Below, piece by piece: positions 55,559-63,408 of a DNA stretch of 64,000 bases. Location of the stretch: assembly GCF_012271785.1 (NCBI RefSeq), contig NZ_JAAWVT010000001.1:248001-312000 (forward strand). Reading direction: 5' to 3'. This stretch comes from Paeniglutamicibacter terrestris. Its GTDB lineage: Bacteria; Actinomycetota; Actinomycetes; Actinomycetales; Micrococcaceae. A program made the translations under genes and the position numbers. The notes below the pieces were generated by a model. That model had not been told where the DNA came from, ran no database searches, and was given only the letters and a program-made list of their open reading frames with translations. Position 1 is the first letter of the stretch, and each line of letters starts with the position of its first letter.

Positions 55559-56635
55559 TCAGGTTCCTTCCTTGTTGGTGCGCACCAAAACCCAGATCAG
55601 GAATGGTGCTCCCAGCGCGCCGGTGACGACGCCAACTGGCAATGGTGTCTCGGGCAGGACGTTTCCTGCAAGGTAAGTGGCGGCGGTGACCAGCAGGGCG
55701 CCTGTCAGTGCCGCGGCGCCCAGATGGCTTCGGCCCTGGCACAGGCGCAGGGCCAAGGGCCCGGCTAGGAAGGAGACGAAGGCCAGCGGGCCGGTGACCG
55801 CTGTGGCAACGGCCGTGAGGGCAACACCAAGAATGATCAGGCCAAGCCGGGTACCGCGTACCCGCAGGCCCAAGCCGGCGGCCGTGTCATCGCCCAGTTC
55901 AAGAATGCGCAGGCGCGAGGCGGCGGGCATCAAGAGGGGCAGCAGAATCACCAGCGCACAGCCCAGCAGCCCCGCCCGCTCCCAGGTGCTGGCCGAGAGC
56001 GAGCCGGTCAGCCAGCGCAGAGCGTCGGAAGCGTTGCGCACATCGGTGCGGGTCAGGAGGTATTGAATGATGCCTTGAAGCAGGGCAGCTACGGCAATGC
56101 CGGCGAGAATCAGCCGCGCACCGGTATGTTTACCCGAATCGGCAATGACGTAAATGACCAGTGCCACCACCAACGCACCGGCAAAGGCCAGCAGCGACAG
56201 GCCAATTCCTTGGGCGCCGAAGAACAGCATGCCGGCGACGGCTGCCGCGCTGGCTCCATAGCCGACACCAATCACGTCGGGGCTGGCCAGCGGGTTACGC
56301 AGGAGGCGCTGGAAGATGGCACCCGAGGCACCAAATGCGGCACCGGCAAGAATTCCCACCGCCGCCTGCGGCAGTCGGTCCTCCCACAACATGAAGGAGA
56401 CGCCTGGGACGCGCTGTCCGCCAAGGGCGGCCAGAAGGTCGGAGAATTCGATGGGGTGGCGTCCGGTGAGCAGATTCAGCGCAATGGCCAGCAGGATCCC
56501 GACTCCGAGGAGCAGGTTCACCCGACCCACACCGATGGTGCGTCCGGAGCGCTGGGCACCGGCCGGCTCGAGTGCGGGGACGGGAGCGGGCTTCAGGGCG
56601 GTGAATTTTGTACCGCCTCGCTGAGCGCGGGTCAT
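55559..56635 (-). CDS. FecCD family iron-siderophore ABC permease
   Basis: 358 residues, about ten helices after a basic N-terminus. Family parts are [49 protein letters not shown], cited by [43 protein letters not shown] and [17 protein letters not shown]. The ATG overlaps the stop of the preceding permease by 4 nt. Partner of the permease at 56632-57651 in the inner-membrane heterodimer; the ATPase follows 7 nt downstream. Confidence 0.92.
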   Translation of the reverse strand: MTRAQRGGTKFTALKPAPVPALEPAGAQRSGRTIGVGRVNLLLGVGILLAIALNLLTGRHPIEFSDLLAALGGQRVPGVSFMLWEDRLPQAAVGILAGAAFGASGAIFQRLLRNPLASPDVIGVGYGASAAAVAGMLFFGAQGIGLSLLAFAGALVVALVIYVIADSGKHTGARLILAGIAVAALLQGIIQYLLTRTDVRNASDALRWLTGSLSASTWERAGLLGCALVILLPLLMPAASRLRILELGDDTAAGLGLRVRGTRLGLIILGVALTAVATAVTGPLAFVSFLAGPLALRLCQGRSHLGAAALTGALLVTAATYLAGNVLPETPLPVGVVTGALGAPFLIWVLVRTNKEGT

Positions 56636-57651
56636 AGTGAGATCTTCTTTCCGCGACGCAACAACCACAGGAACAGTGGTGCTCCGATGATCGCCGTCAT
56701 GACGCCCACCTGAATTTCGGCCGGTGGGGCAATAACGCGGCCCACCACGTCCGCACCCAACAGCAGGAGAGGTCCGGCCAGCAGGGAAAGCGGCAGCAGC
56801 CAGCGGTAGTCGGCTCCGGCAATCATGCGGATGGCGTGGGGAACAATGAGCCCCACAAAACCGATGGGCCCGGCCAGCGCGGTGGCGGCGGCACAGAGCA
56901 ATACCACTCCGGCCGCGGTGATCCCGCGACCGCGCCCCACCTTAAAGCCGAGTCCGCGAGCCGAATCATCACCCAAGGCCAGCGCATTCAAGAGGCGGGC
57001 TCCACCGAGGACCAGCACCGCACCCAGGATCAGCAATGGCGCGACGGAGAGCATGTCGGGGACCTCGCGGGCACCGAGGGTTCCGACCTGCCAGAACCTG
57101 AAACGGTCCAGCGTTTGCTGCCCGATCATCAGCACCGCGTTGGTCAGCGAGCCAAGCCCGGCGGCCATGGCGGCCCCGGCCAGCGCGAGTTTCAAGGGGG
57201 TGGCGCCGTCGCGGCCCAGTGCCGCTACCGCGTACACCAGTAGTGCCGCGGCGCCGGCACCCAGGAAGGCGCACAGAATATAACCGTGCAGGGTGGCCAC
57301 GGTGAAGAAGTGGATACCCACCACCACACCCAGGGCAGCCCCGGCGTTAACGCCCAGAATGCCGGGGTCCGCCAGCGGGTTGCGGGTGATGCCCTGCATG
57401 CCCGCGCCGGCAAGTCCCAGCGCGGCACCGATTAGTAGTCCGGCGATGGTTCGTGGGATGCGCGAGGCGATCACCGCGTGATCCCCATTGGCCGGATCCA
57501 TTCCGGAGAGCGCCTCAAAAACGGTGGCCGGAGCGATGGTCCGGGCCCCAATAAGCAGGGAGGCGAACACCATCACCAGCAGGGCAACCAGCAAGACGAG
57601 GGCCAGTACCGGTGCGCGACGGAGGTGAGTCATCGGATTTTCACGCTCCAT
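56632..57651 (-). CDS. FecCD family iron-siderophore ABC permease
   Basis: 339 residues, about ten helices. Family parts are IASRIPRTIAGLLIGAALGLAGAGMQGITRNPLADPGILGVNAGAALG, cited by GITRNPLADPGILGVNAGA, LALAGAAMAAGLGSL, FWQVGTLGAREV and GPIGFVGLIVPHAIRM. First gene of the permease-permease-ATPase operon. I give the ATG at 57651, with GATATT/TATTAG-like -10 hexamers 6-8 nt upstream; an ATG at 57633 (MTHLRRAP) is an alternative. Only 41 nt separate it from the divergent metallo-hydrolase start. Confidence 0.9.
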   Translation of the reverse strand: MERENPMTHLRRAPVLALVLLVALLVMVFASLLIGARTIAPATVFEALSGMDPANGDHAVIASRIPRTIAGLLIGAALGLAGAGMQGITRNPLADPGILGVNAGAALGVVVGIHFFTVATLHGYILCAFLGAGAAALLVYAVAALGRDGATPLKLALAGAAMAAGLGSLTNAVLMIGQQTLDRFRFWQVGTLGAREVPDMLSVAPLLILGAVLVLGGARLLNALALGDDSARGLGFKVGRGRGITAAGVVLLCAAATALAGPIGFVGLIVPHAIRMIAGADYRWLLPLSLLAGPLLLLGADVVGRVIAPPAEIQVGVMTAIIGAPLFLWLLRRGKKISL

Positions 57652-57679
57652 CCACAGCTAATATCATGATTTCCGGCCC

Positions 57680-57685
57680 TAGACT
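57680..57685 (+). promoter_or_regulatory. -10 box of the metallo-hydrolase gene
   Basis: TAGACT followed by 7 nt and the ATG at 57693. Confidence 0.45.
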
Positions 57686-57692
57686 GGTGCCC

Positions 57693-58487
57693 ATGAGCAA
57701 CCCGCACATCACCAAAGTGTCCGATCAGGCAGCGTTCCTGCTGGCACCCAACCCCGGTCCCATGTCGCTGGACGGTACCAATTCCTGGATCCTGCGGGCT
57801 CCGGGAGAAGAACATTCGATCATTGTGGACCCGGGGCCGGAGGATGCCGGGCACCTCGGTGCCCTGGCCGCCGAATCCGTTGAGCTGATCTTGATTACGC
57901 ACCGCCATGGGGATCATACCGCCGGCATTGATACCTTGCATCGACTCACCGGCGCCCCGGTCCGTGCGTATTTGCCGGAGTTTTGCCGTGATGCGCAACC
58001 GCTGAAACCCGGGGAGGAAATCGGTGCCGCGGGACTGCGGCTGAATGTTCTGGCCACCCCCGGGCATACCTCCGATTCGCTGAGCTTCCTGCTGCCCGAT
58101 GATGGGCCCACCGGCTCGATGCTCACCGGAGATACGATCCTGGGCCGGGGCACCACCATCATCGATGCCCCGGATGGGACTCTGGGCGATTATTTGGCAT
58201 CCCTTGATGCCCTGAGCGCCGCCCCCGATGCGCTGGTGCTCCCGGCCCATGGGCCGGTCTTGCCGTCGTTGCATGAGGTGGTGGATCGCTACCGCACTCA
58301 TCGGCACGAACGTCTTGAACAGATCCGCGCCGCGTTGGCACAATTGCGCGCCAACGGCGGCGAAGATCCCACGATCGAGCAGATCACCGATCTGGTCTAC
58401 CGGGACGTGGATCCACAAGTTCGTGGCGCCGCGGAGACCTCGGTGGCAGCGCAACGGCGCTACCTGCTCGAGTTTGAAGCGTTCTGA
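57693..58487 (+). CDS. Metallo-beta-lactamase-fold hydrolase (LACTB2/glyoxalase II-like)
   Basis: 264 residues. Zinc ligands are in THRHGDHTAGI (HxHxDH), a later His in TPGHTSDSLSFLL, an Asp in LTGDTILGRG and a His in LPAHGPVL. A C-terminal winged-helix-like tail (HRHERLEQIRAALAQLRANG) resembles LACTB2 ribonuclease-like proteins. Start ATG at 57693; no ribosome site but a TAGACT-N7-ATG arrangement. It sits on the plus strand between the siderophore permease operon and the binding-protein gene. Substrate uncertain: thioester, RNA or lactone. Confidence 0.87.
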   Translation: MSNPHITKVSDQAAFLLAPNPGPMSLDGTNSWILRAPGEEHSIIVDPGPEDAGHLGALAAESVELILITHRHGDHTAGIDTLHRLTGAPVRAYLPEFCRDAQPLKPGEEIGAAGLRLNVLATPGHTSDSLSFLLPDDGPTGSMLTGDTILGRGTTIIDAPDGTLGDYLASLDALSAAPDALVLPAHGPVLPSLHEVVDRYRTHRHERLEQIRAALAQLRANGGEDPTIEQITDLVYRDVDPQVRGAAETSVAAQRRYLLEFEAF

Positions 58488-58534
58488 CATTCGGTACTGC
58501 AACTTCCCTCGGGTGTAACAGGCGGTGATACCGA

Positions 58535-59569
58535 CTACTTGCCGGTTGCTGCCTGAGCACCGGCGGCCAACGCCGGAACAATCTTATCGATGGCGTACGG
58601 AACCGAGAGCGGGGATGCTGCCGAGATGGCCAGGACATCCGCGTCGCTGCTGATTCCTACGAGCCCACCCTTCTTGACCGCGGGGATCTGCGCGAAGAGC
58701 TTGTTGGCCTTGATGGGATCAACGCCCGCGGTGGCCGAGGTGAAGAAGATATCGGCATCAAGTTCGTTGGCGCGCTCGGCTGCCCAGGCGAAGTAGAACT
58801 CGCCGTCCTTGGCGTTTTCGTCCACGATCGGGGCCTGGGTCATGCCCAGAGCGGTGAGGAGGCGCGGGCGTGAGTCGCCGGTGGCGTAGAGGTTGATCTC
58901 GCTTTTGACCACGTCCAGGTCACCGGCGATGAACGAGGTGTCCTTGAAGACCGGGTTGGCTTCGCCTGCCGCGCTGATCTTGGATTCAACATCGGTGATG
59001 ACCGCCGCTGCCTCGGCGTCCTTGCCCAGTGCCTGACCCACCGCGGTGGTCACATCCTGCCAGCCGGCGGTGTAGCTCGGTGCCACGGGGCCTACGACGG
59101 GTGCGATCTTGGAGAGCTTGTCGTATTCGTCCTTGGTCAACCCCGAGTAGCCGGCGACAATCACATCGGGTTCCAGCTCGGCGATGGCGGTGAAGTTCAC
59201 GCCATCGGCTTCGGAGTACTGCTTCGGTGCCTTTTCGGTGCCGATGGAGGCGCCGAGCTCTTCGAGCTTGGCATCCTTCCAATCGGTGGAACCCTGCTTG
59301 TTACTGCCCCAGACGTCTTCGGCCATGCCCACCGGGACCACGCCCAGTGCTAGCACCGCGTCGGCGTTGACCCACGAGATCGTCACCACGCGCTCGGGCT
59401 TCTTGGCGATCTCGGCGGTGCCGTAGATGTTCTTGACGCTCACCGGGAAGGCGGCATCGGCGGCGGCATTGCTGGCGGGGGCGCTTTCGGCGGTTCCGCC
59501 ACATGCACTCAGGGTCAGGGCAAGTGCGGCTGCTGCGGCCAGGAGGCCGGTGCGTCGAATGAATTTCAT
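58535..59569 (-). CDS. Iron-siderophore ABC transporter substrate-binding lipoprotein
   Basis: 344 residues, FepB/FhuD-type class III binding protein. Lipobox LSACG (Cys about 21) after a hydrophobic signal; PERVVTISWVNADAVLALGVVPVG is the standard start of the first lobe, cited by RVVTISWVNADAVLALG, then LEPDVIVAGYSGL and a long connecting helix. The ATG at 59569 has AAGGATT upstream. An iron-box-like palindrome covers its promoter. It would deliver ferric siderophore to the FecCD permeases at 55.6-57.7 kb, although a gene on the other strand lies between. Confidence 0.9.
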   Translation of the reverse strand: MKFIRRTGLLAAAAALALTLSACGGTAESAPASNAAADAAFPVSVKNIYGTAEIAKKPERVVTISWVNADAVLALGVVPVGMAEDVWGSNKQGSTDWKDAKLEELGASIGTEKAPKQYSEADGVNFTAIAELEPDVIVAGYSGLTKDEYDKLSKIAPVVGPVAPSYTAGWQDVTTAVGQALGKDAEAAAVITDVESKISAAGEANPVFKDTSFIAGDLDVVKSEINLYATGDSRPRLLTALGMTQAPIVDENAKDGEFYFAWAAERANELDADIFFTSATAGVDPIKANKLFAQIPAVKKGGLVGISSDADVLAISAASPLSVPYAIDKIVPALAAGAQAATGK

Positions 59570-59655
59570 GTGGTGGGCAATCCTTAACAATCTTGCGATG
59601 GGCGAGCTGGTGAATCGGTGCTTGCCGGGCATAATCGTTTCGCAAGCAACCGCGA

Positions 59656-59689
59656 AGTAAGGCTAGCCTTCCTTCCTCTAATTGCGCAA
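59656..59689 (-). promoter_or_regulatory. Iron-box-like palindrome on the binding-protein promoter
   Basis: Perfect 12-bp palindrome AAGGCTAGCCTT (59659-59670). On the minus strand TTGCGC (59689-59684), 18 nt, TAGCCT (59665-59660) form a promoter; the palindrome covers the -10. It fits the left half of the DtxR/IdeR consensus well and the right half poorly. Confidence 0.5.
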
Positions 59690-59777
59690 CACGGATCATC
59701 CCTATTTGATTTGTCGACTCCAGGTCATTCGAGGGTCAATCGCCGTCATCTCGCGCATCAAATCCACCCACAGTGAC

Positions 59778-59783
59778 TAGGCT
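59778..59783 (+). promoter_or_regulatory. -10 box, leaderless start of the SDR gene
   Basis: TAGGCT followed by exactly 6 nt and the ATG at 59790. Confidence 0.55.
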
Positions 59784-59789
59784 CACATT

Positions 59790-60590
59790 ATGAGTGAATC
59801 GACGCTACCAGCCCGAACCAACCCCCACCGCTCACGTGGCACCGCCCTCATCACCGGGGCCACGGCTGGACTTGGGGCAGAATTTTGCACCCAACTTGCC
59901 GCCGCCGGCCACGACCTGGTGATCGTGGCACGTGACGAATTGCGACTCGAAGAGTTGGCCGCCCGATTGCACGCACGATTCGCTATCCATGTTGAGGTCT
60001 TGGGCGCAGACCTGACCACGGCCGTCGGTACGACCGCGGTGGCGGAGCGCATTTCCGCGGAACCCTCGCCCATCTCCGTATTGGTCAACAACGCTGGTTT
60101 CGGATTGCTGGGGAACTTCGCCGATAACGACCTCGAGGCCGAACTTGGCCATCTCTACATTCACAACCAGGCACCACTGACGTTGATGCACGCGGCTCTT
60201 AATGCCATGGGGGCCTCCGGCGGTGGACGCATCATCAACGTCGCTTCCGTCGCCGCCTTCACTCCGCGGGGCAGCTACTCGGCAGCCAAGTCACTGATCG
60301 TGAATTTCAGCCGCTGGGCCAACGTCTTTTATAAGGACCGCGGCATCAGCGTCACGGCCCTCTGCCCGGGATTTGTCCGAACGGAATTCCACGATCGAAT
60401 GGGGGCCAACAAGGCCGCGATTCCCACTTGGGGCTGGCTTGATGCCGCTCGGGTGGTGCGTGAGGGTCTGAGTGCCAGCGAAGCGGGAAAGTCGGTATCC
60501 ATCCCCTCCAAGCGCTACAGATTTGTTATTGGGCTTTCGCGCCTGGCTCCCGACGCGCTGGTGGAACGACTGGCCCGACGCGGACGCTGA
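59790..60590 (+). CDS. Short-chain dehydrogenase/reductase
   Basis: 266 residues, classical SDR. Cofactor motif TGATAGLG (about residues 23-30), NNAG in VLVNNAGFGLLGNF, catalytic Ser in INVASVAA and Tyr/Lys in GSYSAAKSLIVNFS, then CPGFVRTEFH. RDELRLE after the second strand suggests NADP use. No ribosome site; TAGGCT-N6-ATG indicates a leaderless mRNA. Monocistronic; substrate unknown. Confidence 0.88.
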   Translation: MSESTLPARTNPHRSRGTALITGATAGLGAEFCTQLAAAGHDLVIVARDELRLEELAARLHARFAIHVEVLGADLTTAVGTTAVAERISAEPSPISVLVNNAGFGLLGNFADNDLEAELGHLYIHNQAPLTLMHAALNAMGASGGGRIINVASVAAFTPRGSYSAAKSLIVNFSRWANVFYKDRGISVTALCPGFVRTEFHDRMGANKAAIPTWGWLDAARVVREGLSASEAGKSVSIPSKRYRFVIGLSRLAPDALVERLARRGR

Positions 60591-60798
60591 GTTGGAACAC
60601 GGCATCAACATTTCGTTGCATAGTTCCCAGTGATGCTCGCGGTACCAGGACGCCTCCGGAGCGTAAGGTTGGCCACAATCCGACTTTTCCCAAGAATCGC
60701 ATAAATGGCATTTGACCAGTATCTATTGATGGAATTTCGCCAGATTACTGGCGAGTATCTGATAATCATGGATCGACGTCTGGTGCGATGATTTATGC

Positions 60799-62262
60799 AT
60801 GACCACGCAAAAGATTGCACCGGGATCCACCCGGCCATCCCTACGCCAGCAGCTGGGCGCCCGCAAGCCCATCGAGGCATTCATTGCCGATGCGGGTTCC
60901 GGAACCGGCGGCCCGAAACTGCGCCGCTCACTAGGACTGCTGCACCTGACCATGATCAGTGTGGGTGCCACCCTGGGAACGGGCATCTTTGTGGTGCTCT
61001 CTTCCGCCGTTCCGCTGGCGGGTCCCGCGGTCTGGATTTCCTTTGCAATCGCCGGCCTGGCCGCGCTTTTTGCCGCCCTCTCCTATGCGGAGATGGCAGG
61101 TGCCGTCCCGGTATCGGGGTCTAGTTATACCTACACCTACGCCACCATGGGTGAGGGGCTGGCCTGGATCTGTGGTTGGTGCTTGGTGCTTGAATACGCC
61201 GTTTCCGTGGCGGCCATCGCCGTGGGTGCCGGTGAATACATCAACGAAATGGCCAACACCATCGGCCTTGATCTGCCCGCGGCGCTGACCAATCCCCCGG
61301 GCACCGATGGCGGCGTCTTTAACATCCCCGCGCTGGCCATCGTCCTGTTCGCCACGGTTCTGCTGGTGCGCGGCACCAAGGAATCTGCGGTGGTCAACAC
61401 CGTGCTGGTGCTGATCAAGATCGCCGTGCTGATTTTCTTCATCGTCATCGCGTTCAGCGCCTTCACTTCCTCGAACTTCGACCCGCTGCTGCCCATGGGC
61501 ACGGCAGGCGTCTCGGCGGCAGCCGCCCGCCTGTTCTTCTCCTACATCGGCTTTGATGCCGCCTCCACGGCCGGCGAGGAAGCAAAAAACCCGCAGCGGG
61601 ATCTGCCGCGCGCCATCATCCTCTCGATGATCATCATCACCACGCTGTACATCTTGGTGGCGATCACGGCGATCGGCGCCCGCCAGTGGATGTGGTTCGA
61701 CGGCAAGGAAGCCGCCCTGGTGCAGCTGCTGGAGGAGGTCACCGGACAAAGCTGGGTGGCCCTGGTCTTTGCCATCGGCGCCGTGTTGGCCATCGTCTCG
61801 ATTGTGATCACGGTGCTCTACGGACAGACTCGTATCCTGGTGGCCATGAGCCGCGATGGCATGGTCCCGAAGGTGTTCGGCAAAATCTCTGCGCGTAATG
61901 GCGCTCCGGTCGCCGGCACCTGGATCACCGGTGGTGTGGTGGCGGTCGTGGCCGGGTTGGTCCCGCTGGGGCAGCTGGCCGACGCCACCTCCATCGGTAC
62001 GCTCTTCGCGTTCTCGCTGGTGTCCCTCGCGGTGATTTACCTGCGCCGTTCCTCCCCCGAGCTGCCGCGTACCTTCAAGGTGCCGCTGTACCCGGTGACC
62101 CCGATCCTGGCGATCATCTTCTGCGTGTACCTGATGCTGAACCTCGGAGTGATCACCTGGGTGGTCTTCGGTATCTGGATCCTCGTCGGTGCCGCGCTCT
62201 ACCTGGGCTACGGACGCCGCCACTCGGTGCTGGCCTCCGCGGGTGTCACTACGCGGCGCTAA
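60799..62262 (+). CDS. APC superfamily cationic amino acid permease (CAT-like)
   Basis: 487 residues, about twelve helices. It starts with a soluble N-terminus (RKPIEAFIADAGSGTGGPKLRRSLGLLHL, cited by LRRSLGLLHL), then ISVGATLGTGIFVVLSSA in helix 1, GSSYTYTYATMGEGLAWICGW, and FFSYIGFDAASTAGEEAKNPQRDLPRAI, cited by YIGFDAASTAGEEAKNPQRD, which is diagnostic for bacterial CAT/YfnA-type transporters. Uptake of arginine, lysine or related amino acids is likely. An extended -10 (TGCGATGAT) lies 6 nt before the ATG. A 22-bp terminator follows. Confidence 0.88.
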   Translation: MTTQKIAPGSTRPSLRQQLGARKPIEAFIADAGSGTGGPKLRRSLGLLHLTMISVGATLGTGIFVVLSSAVPLAGPAVWISFAIAGLAALFAALSYAEMAGAVPVSGSSYTYTYATMGEGLAWICGWCLVLEYAVSVAAIAVGAGEYINEMANTIGLDLPAALTNPPGTDGGVFNIPALAIVLFATVLLVRGTKESAVVNTVLVLIKIAVLIFFIVIAFSAFTSSNFDPLLPMGTAGVSAAAARLFFSYIGFDAASTAGEEAKNPQRDLPRAIILSMIIITTLYILVAITAIGARQWMWFDGKEAALVQLLEEVTGQSWVALVFAIGAVLAIVSIVITVLYGQTRILVAMSRDGMVPKVFGKISARNGAPVAGTWITGGVVAVVAGLVPLGQLADATSIGTLFAFSLVSLAVIYLRRSSPELPRTFKVPLYPVTPILAIIFCVYLMLNLGVITWVVFGIWILVGAALYLGYGRRHSVLASAGVTTRR

Positions 62263-62299
62263 GTACCGCCGACACCACCATGAGCACCGTGTGCTCTGT

Positions 62300-62398
62300 G
62301 TGAGGTACAAAAATGCCCGGTGGGCAGAACCGTTTTCGGTTCTGCCCACCGGGCATTTGCCTGCCCTAAGTATCCGTAGATCGCGAAGTTGGAGCGGC
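62300..62398 (+). repeat. Imperfect direct repeat, copy 1 (contains a terminator)
   Basis: About 100 bp that includes a perfect 22-bp-stem hairpin (62311-62358, loop TTTT), then GCCTGCCC and TAGATCGC-NNN-GTTGGAGC. The same order occurs at 63305-63404. It terminates the permease transcript. The rest of 62263-62636 shows only the lipoprotein promoter region. Confidence 0.8.
62311..62358. terminator. Terminator of the permease gene
   Basis: 22-bp perfect stem (left arm starts AAATGCCCGGTGGGC) with loop TTTT and flanking A and T runs. Confidence 0.85.
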
Positions 62399-62636
62399 TG
62401 CCGGTGTGCCTATTGCAACGGCTCCAGCGCACGCTTCGAACAATCCGGCCACCCCCCGTTTATTACTCGAAGATTGGCCTAGCAATGACGCCTGCTAAGA
62501 GATTCCACGTTTTTCCTGGATTTTCCAGCGACGTCGAAAAATTTGCCAATGTTAATTCCGAATGCAGAGAAATAATCTTGGTTCGTCAGGCACTCAGGCT
62601 ATGGTTACTTGAATATACAACTTCCTTGGAGGATTC

Positions 62637-63275
62637 ATGAACCACAAGTTTCTAGCTGTCGCTTCGCTTGCGACGCTGCTACTCACCGGCTGCGCAGACA
62701 CTAACCAGGCCCCCACGGCGCCTGATGTTACTCCGATCGCATCGGGCAGCCCATCTTCCGCATCGACGGAGCCTTCAGCGGCTACGCCAAGCGCTACTGC
62801 GGAAACAAGTGATCGCGGAAACTTGATTAAAGTAATTGGTCAACCAGCGGGCACCGTCAATACCGCAGGCGACCAAACTGTGAGCTTTGTTGTAAAGAAA
62901 ATCGATATGAAGATCAAGTGCAATGCTCCGTATGCAACGAAGGCTGAGAACGGTCATTTGATCGGCATCAAGATGGACGTACAGACGTTCAAGGAGCTCA
63001 ATGATCCAGACTATCCGGGTATGACTTTCGACGCGCATCCAAGTTCTTGGACATTCATATCCAAAGAAGGAACAACATTCAATGGCGATCTCGGCACATC
63101 ATCTGCCTTCATGTGCCTCGAAGATGACGATCAATTGCCGAACAGCATCGGGCCAGCTCAGAAGGCCACGGGGTGGATCGTACTTGATGTGCCCGCAACA
63201 ACTGGCACCCTCATCTTCTCCACGCAGCCAGGCACTGGATGGGAATGGGAGTTAGCAGAAGGTCCTAACGCTTAG
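62637..63275 (+). CDS. Lipoprotein with DUF4352-like domain, lower GC than neighbours
   Basis: 212 residues. Lipobox LLTGC (Cys19) after MNHKFLAVASLA; then a Ser/Thr/Pro/Ala-rich linker (to about 60) and a beta-sandwich-like domain with TVSFVVKKIDMKIKC, HLIGIKMDVQTFKEL, SSAFMCLEDDD and ATGWIVLDVPATTGTLIFS. This is the layout of DUF4352/Ig-like lipoproteins (two cysteines for a disulfide). GGAGG lies 4 nt before the ATG. The base composition is visibly less GC-rich than both neighbours, and the gene is bracketed by two copies of a repeat, which suggests recent insertion. Function unknown. Confidence 0.75.
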   Translation: MNHKFLAVASLATLLLTGCADTNQAPTAPDVTPIASGSPSSASTEPSAATPSATAETSDRGNLIKVIGQPAGTVNTAGDQTVSFVVKKIDMKIKCNAPYATKAENGHLIGIKMDVQTFKELNDPDYPGMTFDAHPSSWTFISKEGTTFNGDLGTSSAFMCLEDDDQLPNSIGPAQKATGWIVLDVPATTGTLIFSTQPGTGWEWELAEGPNA

Positions 63276-63304
63276 CTCTTGATCTTCGCTCAAGCTTGAC
63301 CTTC

Positions 63305-63404
63305 GGTGAGTCACAAAAAAGGCCCGGTGGGCAGAACCGTTTGCGGTTCTGTCCACCGGGCTTTTGCCTGCCCGTCAGGGCGGTTAGATCGCCAGGTTGG
63401 AGCA
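63305..63404 (+). repeat. Imperfect direct repeat, copy 2 (contains a terminator)
   Basis: Second copy of the repeat at 62300-62398: hairpin with GCCCGGTGGGCAGAACCG arm, then GCCTGCCC and TAGATCGC-NNN-GTTGGAGC. Differences include a G-T pair and a changed A/T flank. Confidence 0.8.
63317..63365. terminator. Terminator shared by convergent genes
   Basis: 18-bp stem with one G-T pair and loop TTTG, flanked by AAAA and TTTT. Confidence 0.85.
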
Positions 63405-63408
63405 GCGT

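Noticed and set aside
60931-62349. Long minus-strand open frame opposite the amino acid permease (472 codons)
   Set aside because: Very His/Asp/Arg-rich shadow; the plus strand encodes a clear transporter.
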